NCBI GenBank assembly: GCA_026260175.1
Contig: JAKCWW010000008.1
Location: 141,861-205,860 of the forward strand
Direction: 5' to 3'
Length of the DNA: 64,000 nucleotides
DNA from: Reticulitermes lucifugus
Lineage: Eukaryota > Arthropoda > Insecta > Blattodea > Rhinotermitidae
The translations under genes and the position numbers were made by a program. Positions within the stretch are counted from its first letter, which is position 1, and every line of letters begins with the position of its first letter. Positions 60,990 to 64,000 of the stretch are shown here, piece after piece. The notes beneath the pieces were generated by a model. It saw only the letters and a list, made by a program, of their open reading frames with translations, was not told the origin of the DNA and ran no database searches.

Positions 60990-61700
60990 TGACTGGAAGC
61001 ACATTCCCATGTGGGACCCTTGGCACATATTCAAAACTTGCAGCCGGGCAAGTCTAAACGACATAACCCCAGAATACATTGTGTTGAAATCTATAGTCCT
61101 ACAAAGGAATACTTCCGTATTCGCACCCCGCGGCTGAAGGTGAGCAGTCAAACACGCGACTCGCCTGTCGGAACCAGATATTACCCTCTTCATGCCAGAA
61201 TTCCTAAATGGGACACTTGGCACACCTTTTCACAAGAACTATATTATTCAGGATACTTAAACCTTTTAAAGACTTAAGAGTACTGAAAGGCTAACCGTGG
61301 CTCGGAATAAGAACTTGATATTCCTGTATGGGACCCTCGCTACCCAAGAAAGGTAAACCACATTATAATATCCAAAAAACAAGCCCATTCAACCCTAATA
61401 AGGAAAAGGTGTGTAAACATGAAATGTCTCATACTTTAACATTCAAACAGGAGGAGGTATCAGTGTCCTCACATGGGACACTTAAACCGGTCCATTGAAC
61501 TCCTCTAACTAAACAGTACAGGGTGCGCGTGTCTTTTCAGGGGACGTCCTATTCTTTTATGGGGCTCTTATATCAGCCCGTAAGAGGATCTTGTGTAAAG
61601 CAATACAACATTCAACATTTATGCTTGACAAACGATTCTAATCTCCAAATGGGAACTTGGCCTGTAGGTGATATGGGTTATTGTAACCTCTGAGGGTCTA
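60990..61700 (+). repeat. Diffuse array of diverged repeats built on ATGGGACCCTTGGCAC
   Basis: The phrase (ATTCC) .. ATGGGAC(C/A)CTTGGCAC recurs at about 61012, 61208 and 61325, and in weaker form at 61470, 61560 and 61648. It is often preceded by a pyrimidine-rich ATTCCT. Spacing varies from 90 to 195 bp. The local GC is higher than on either side. It looks like a decayed satellite. No coding frame is consistent across it. Confidence 0.4.
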
Positions 61701-62496
61701 GAGTAATGGTCGTTGGGAGTTGTTATATAAATACTAACCCTCAAGGTTCGTAGGGTCACGAGGTAAATTGCTGCCTCAAAAATGGACATAGCCCTGCTTA
61801 AGACCAAGAAGAAGCTGATGGGTCAAGTTTTTGCTGTACGTAATATAAAGTAAATGTAAAGAGGATATTTCAAGCCAAGCACACAGGAGTAACCCTATAC
61901 TAAATCTACAATCGGCACAGGTAATGGAGAAGAATAAAGCTATTGTGAGTATTTGAAAATGGGACTGTTTAAAGTGTGTCATATTTAAACAAAATTTTAC
62001 TTATTTACTAACGACATATTACACAACAACCAATTTTATCAAGCCCATAATAATTTAATACAAAAAATTATATATCTGTGACATTTGAGGTTCTCTCTAA
62101 GGTGAAAATAAAGACTAAACCCTTTTGAGATATGACATCGTGTAGTTTCGTAAATATATACCAACGGTTCGTATGAAAATACTACCTGTAACTCTGGTGC
62201 CTGCCTACGTCGCGACGCATCCCAGAAGACTATAATTTAAATATTGTGAATAAAATGATATATCCGTACAAAAATTATACTTTTTCATTACTCAAAACTT
62301 ACAACTTCATGAATGTACAAATAACTGTAGCGTCTACAAGTGTAATGCACTGAAGCACTCAGTCTCTTCTAGATGCAAAATTTCTGTTTTTCTGAAGAAA
62401 CCTTTTAGTGGTGGCTTCTATATAATGAAATTTTGCGATACTGATGTAAAGGTCAGTAAATGAAAACACATTTTTCCACACACGTATTCACAAATT
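61701..62496. other. No gene recognised
   Basis: AT-rich sequence. Nothing was recognised. Confidence 0.4.
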
Positions 62497-62612
62497 CATA
62501 CATACATACATTACATTCATTTCATATTTACATACATATATACATAAACACATGCATACATAGATACGTACAAACCTACATACCTACATACATGCACAAT
62601 ACATACATACAT
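62497..62612. repeat. (ACAT)n tetranucleotide microsatellite
   Basis: CATA/ACAT units with scattered substitutions. The Tyr/Ile/His-rich plus-strand frame at 62460-62711 is a product of the repeat. Confidence 0.85.
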
Positions 62613-63369
62613 ACAGATAAATATGAACACAAACACTTTTCACCCTACAGCATTATATACACAGACGGTTCGAGAAATTTGGACGTAAGCATTCCATCAT
62701 GCGTATCTTAAGAAACTTCGAGGCGGCAATCCAGAAAGGGAGATTTTCTTCTCAATATTCACTAAGAAATAGCGTCGTGGAGTCGATAACCGAGAATTTT
62801 CAGAGACAATGTTGTATTTGTTATGACTTTGGTAGGCTAACATTAAATCTGTATAAAGTTACCACCTAATGATTAAAGAAGACATAAAAACATGACTACC
62901 ATTATCATTAGTGTTAATAAGCATAACAGAACTTACCATTTGCCTCCCGATTCTTAAATAGATGATAACCTTCAAACAGGTTCAGTGAATTCCTCTTGCC
63001 ATGGAACAATCTGTTGAAACCAATAAAAGGTTTGTCAATACAAGTTACACTATTCATCTAAAATTAAGTATTATGTCTTTTTTATAAAATCCATTCTTTA
63101 CAGTCTTACTTAAAAAGGAAAATATACAACTTATGAAGTCCGCTTAACACTGATCTCACTCATAAAAGTCGATGCCTATGTAATTAGAAACTGCAGGATA
63201 ATGGCACAAGCAGATGCATACATAAAATAATGAAGCAGTTATTTTATTGGGTTATTTAACATCTTTAAATCTTTATTGATCATTTAGAATCAACTGATAA
63301 GGCGACTGTGACGATGCAGCACAAAACGTGGAAAAAATCCTCAGCATATTATCATGGGATAGTAGTCCT
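62613..63369. other. No gene recognised
   Basis: AT-rich sequence. No coding or repeat signal was seen. Confidence 0.4.
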
Positions 63370-63490
63370 ATATTCGTCTGAACACACAAAGGGGGAACAC
63401 AATGTAACACTGAAGATTTCTCAGGGCGAGTATTCGAGCTAGCGACCTTCCGAATAATAAGGATAACTGCTATCCCCGACGTGTAGATCG
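63370..63490 (-). repeat. tRNA-derived SINE head, family C type (diverged)
   Basis: The minus strand reads GTCGGGGATAGCAGTTATCC (box-A region), then AGGTCGCTAGCTCGAATACT (box B AGCTCGAAT). The body and tail are not recognisable. Confidence 0.4.
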
Positions 63491-64000
63491 TAAGATGAAA
63501 TTCATCTTTCGAATTTACACCCTGTCTTCAACATCCGTTACCAAGGCTAGGCAGTCAACATGGCCTCCACACGTTAAACTCTTTTTTTATTTTACGTGAA
63601 GAATTCAATATACTACCCTCTCAACTCACTAACGATTAATTGATGTTTGATTACATATGTCGCTGCAGCACGGGAAAGAGACAAATACGCTGCGGAGCCT
63701 GTAACAGACTCGTTGAAGAATGAGAGAGAAAGAAAGAGATAAAAAGAGAAAGACTCCCACATTCGTCAACATCGCACGGCGACTGCAGTATCTCGATCAT
63801 CATTCATCGGTCCTCACATTGCAGAAACGGTGTCGGTTCCCAAGACACTTCGTATAACCCTGCGAACTGTCTATTGCTGGCAAACAGGTTTAACGGGTCA
63901 CGCTTCTCCGATACGGGTCGCTCTAATAATCCTAGGGTATGAGGCCTATACACATACAGACACAAACCGTCACCTCTAACATTATAGCTGCTGAAAAATA
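63491..64000. other. No gene recognised
   Basis: Includes a purine-rich AGAGAGAAAGAAAGAGA run near 63722-63752. GC is higher towards the end of the window. No gene was recognised. Confidence 0.4.

Overview
The window looks like intergenic or intronic DNA from a large, AT-rich insect genome. It most likely comes from a polyneopteran and probably from Blattodea (cockroach or termite). Three things point that way: tRNA-derived SINEs, LINE 3' ends of the type very common in cockroach and termite genomes, and a nuclear copy of mitochondrial nad2 that reads well only under the invertebrate mitochondrial code (TGA as Trp, ATA as Met). The lineage is inferred from remembered family resemblance, not from a search. 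I found no intact host gene, convincing multi-exon structure, functional tRNA or rRNA gene, CRISPR array or bacterial operon. Nearly all open frames are 60-130 codons and look like chance.

Layout. 1-3000: fragments of two tRNA-SINE families, the longest unexplained open frame of the window (1572-2181), and a GT/GC microsatellite. 3970-4340: decayed reverse-transcriptase end of a LINE. 6690-6960: possible mariner remnant. 7409-7832: compact fold-back (palindromic) element with a 12-bp target-site duplication. 10340-10575: probable retroposon tail ending in (TTGAA)n. 12420-12716: SINE with clear target-site duplications and an internal assembly gap. 12717-25385: almost featureless apart from a degenerate ~60-bp tandem array (23690-24475). 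25390-34170: SINEs, the nad2 NUMT (27920-28412), and two LINE 3' ends (28455-28905 and 33885-34160). 41381-42020: 20-bp minisatellite of about 32 units with higher-order structure. 47510-47720 and 53330-53480: further LINE 3' ends on the minus strand. 51323-51615: another tRNA-SINE. 54290-54826: a second fold-back element, split by a SINE whose target-site duplication is visible. 55930-56520: C-rich, GC-elevated island. 57690-57890: dispersed repeat with a third, weaker inverted pair. 60990-61700: a diffuse array of diverged repeats.

The most interesting thread runs across the window. A short motif, CTGAAGA(TG) - stem-loop - CGAAAC, recurs at a dozen or so loci on both strands. Its stem sequence changes from copy to copy while base pairing is largely kept. 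In the fold-back elements it sits as outward-facing inverted pairs. The arrangement resembles the core of a hammerhead ribozyme (CUGANGA - stem II - GAAA), known from the terminal repeats of Penelope-like retroelements, but the fit is not exact and needs a covariance-model search.
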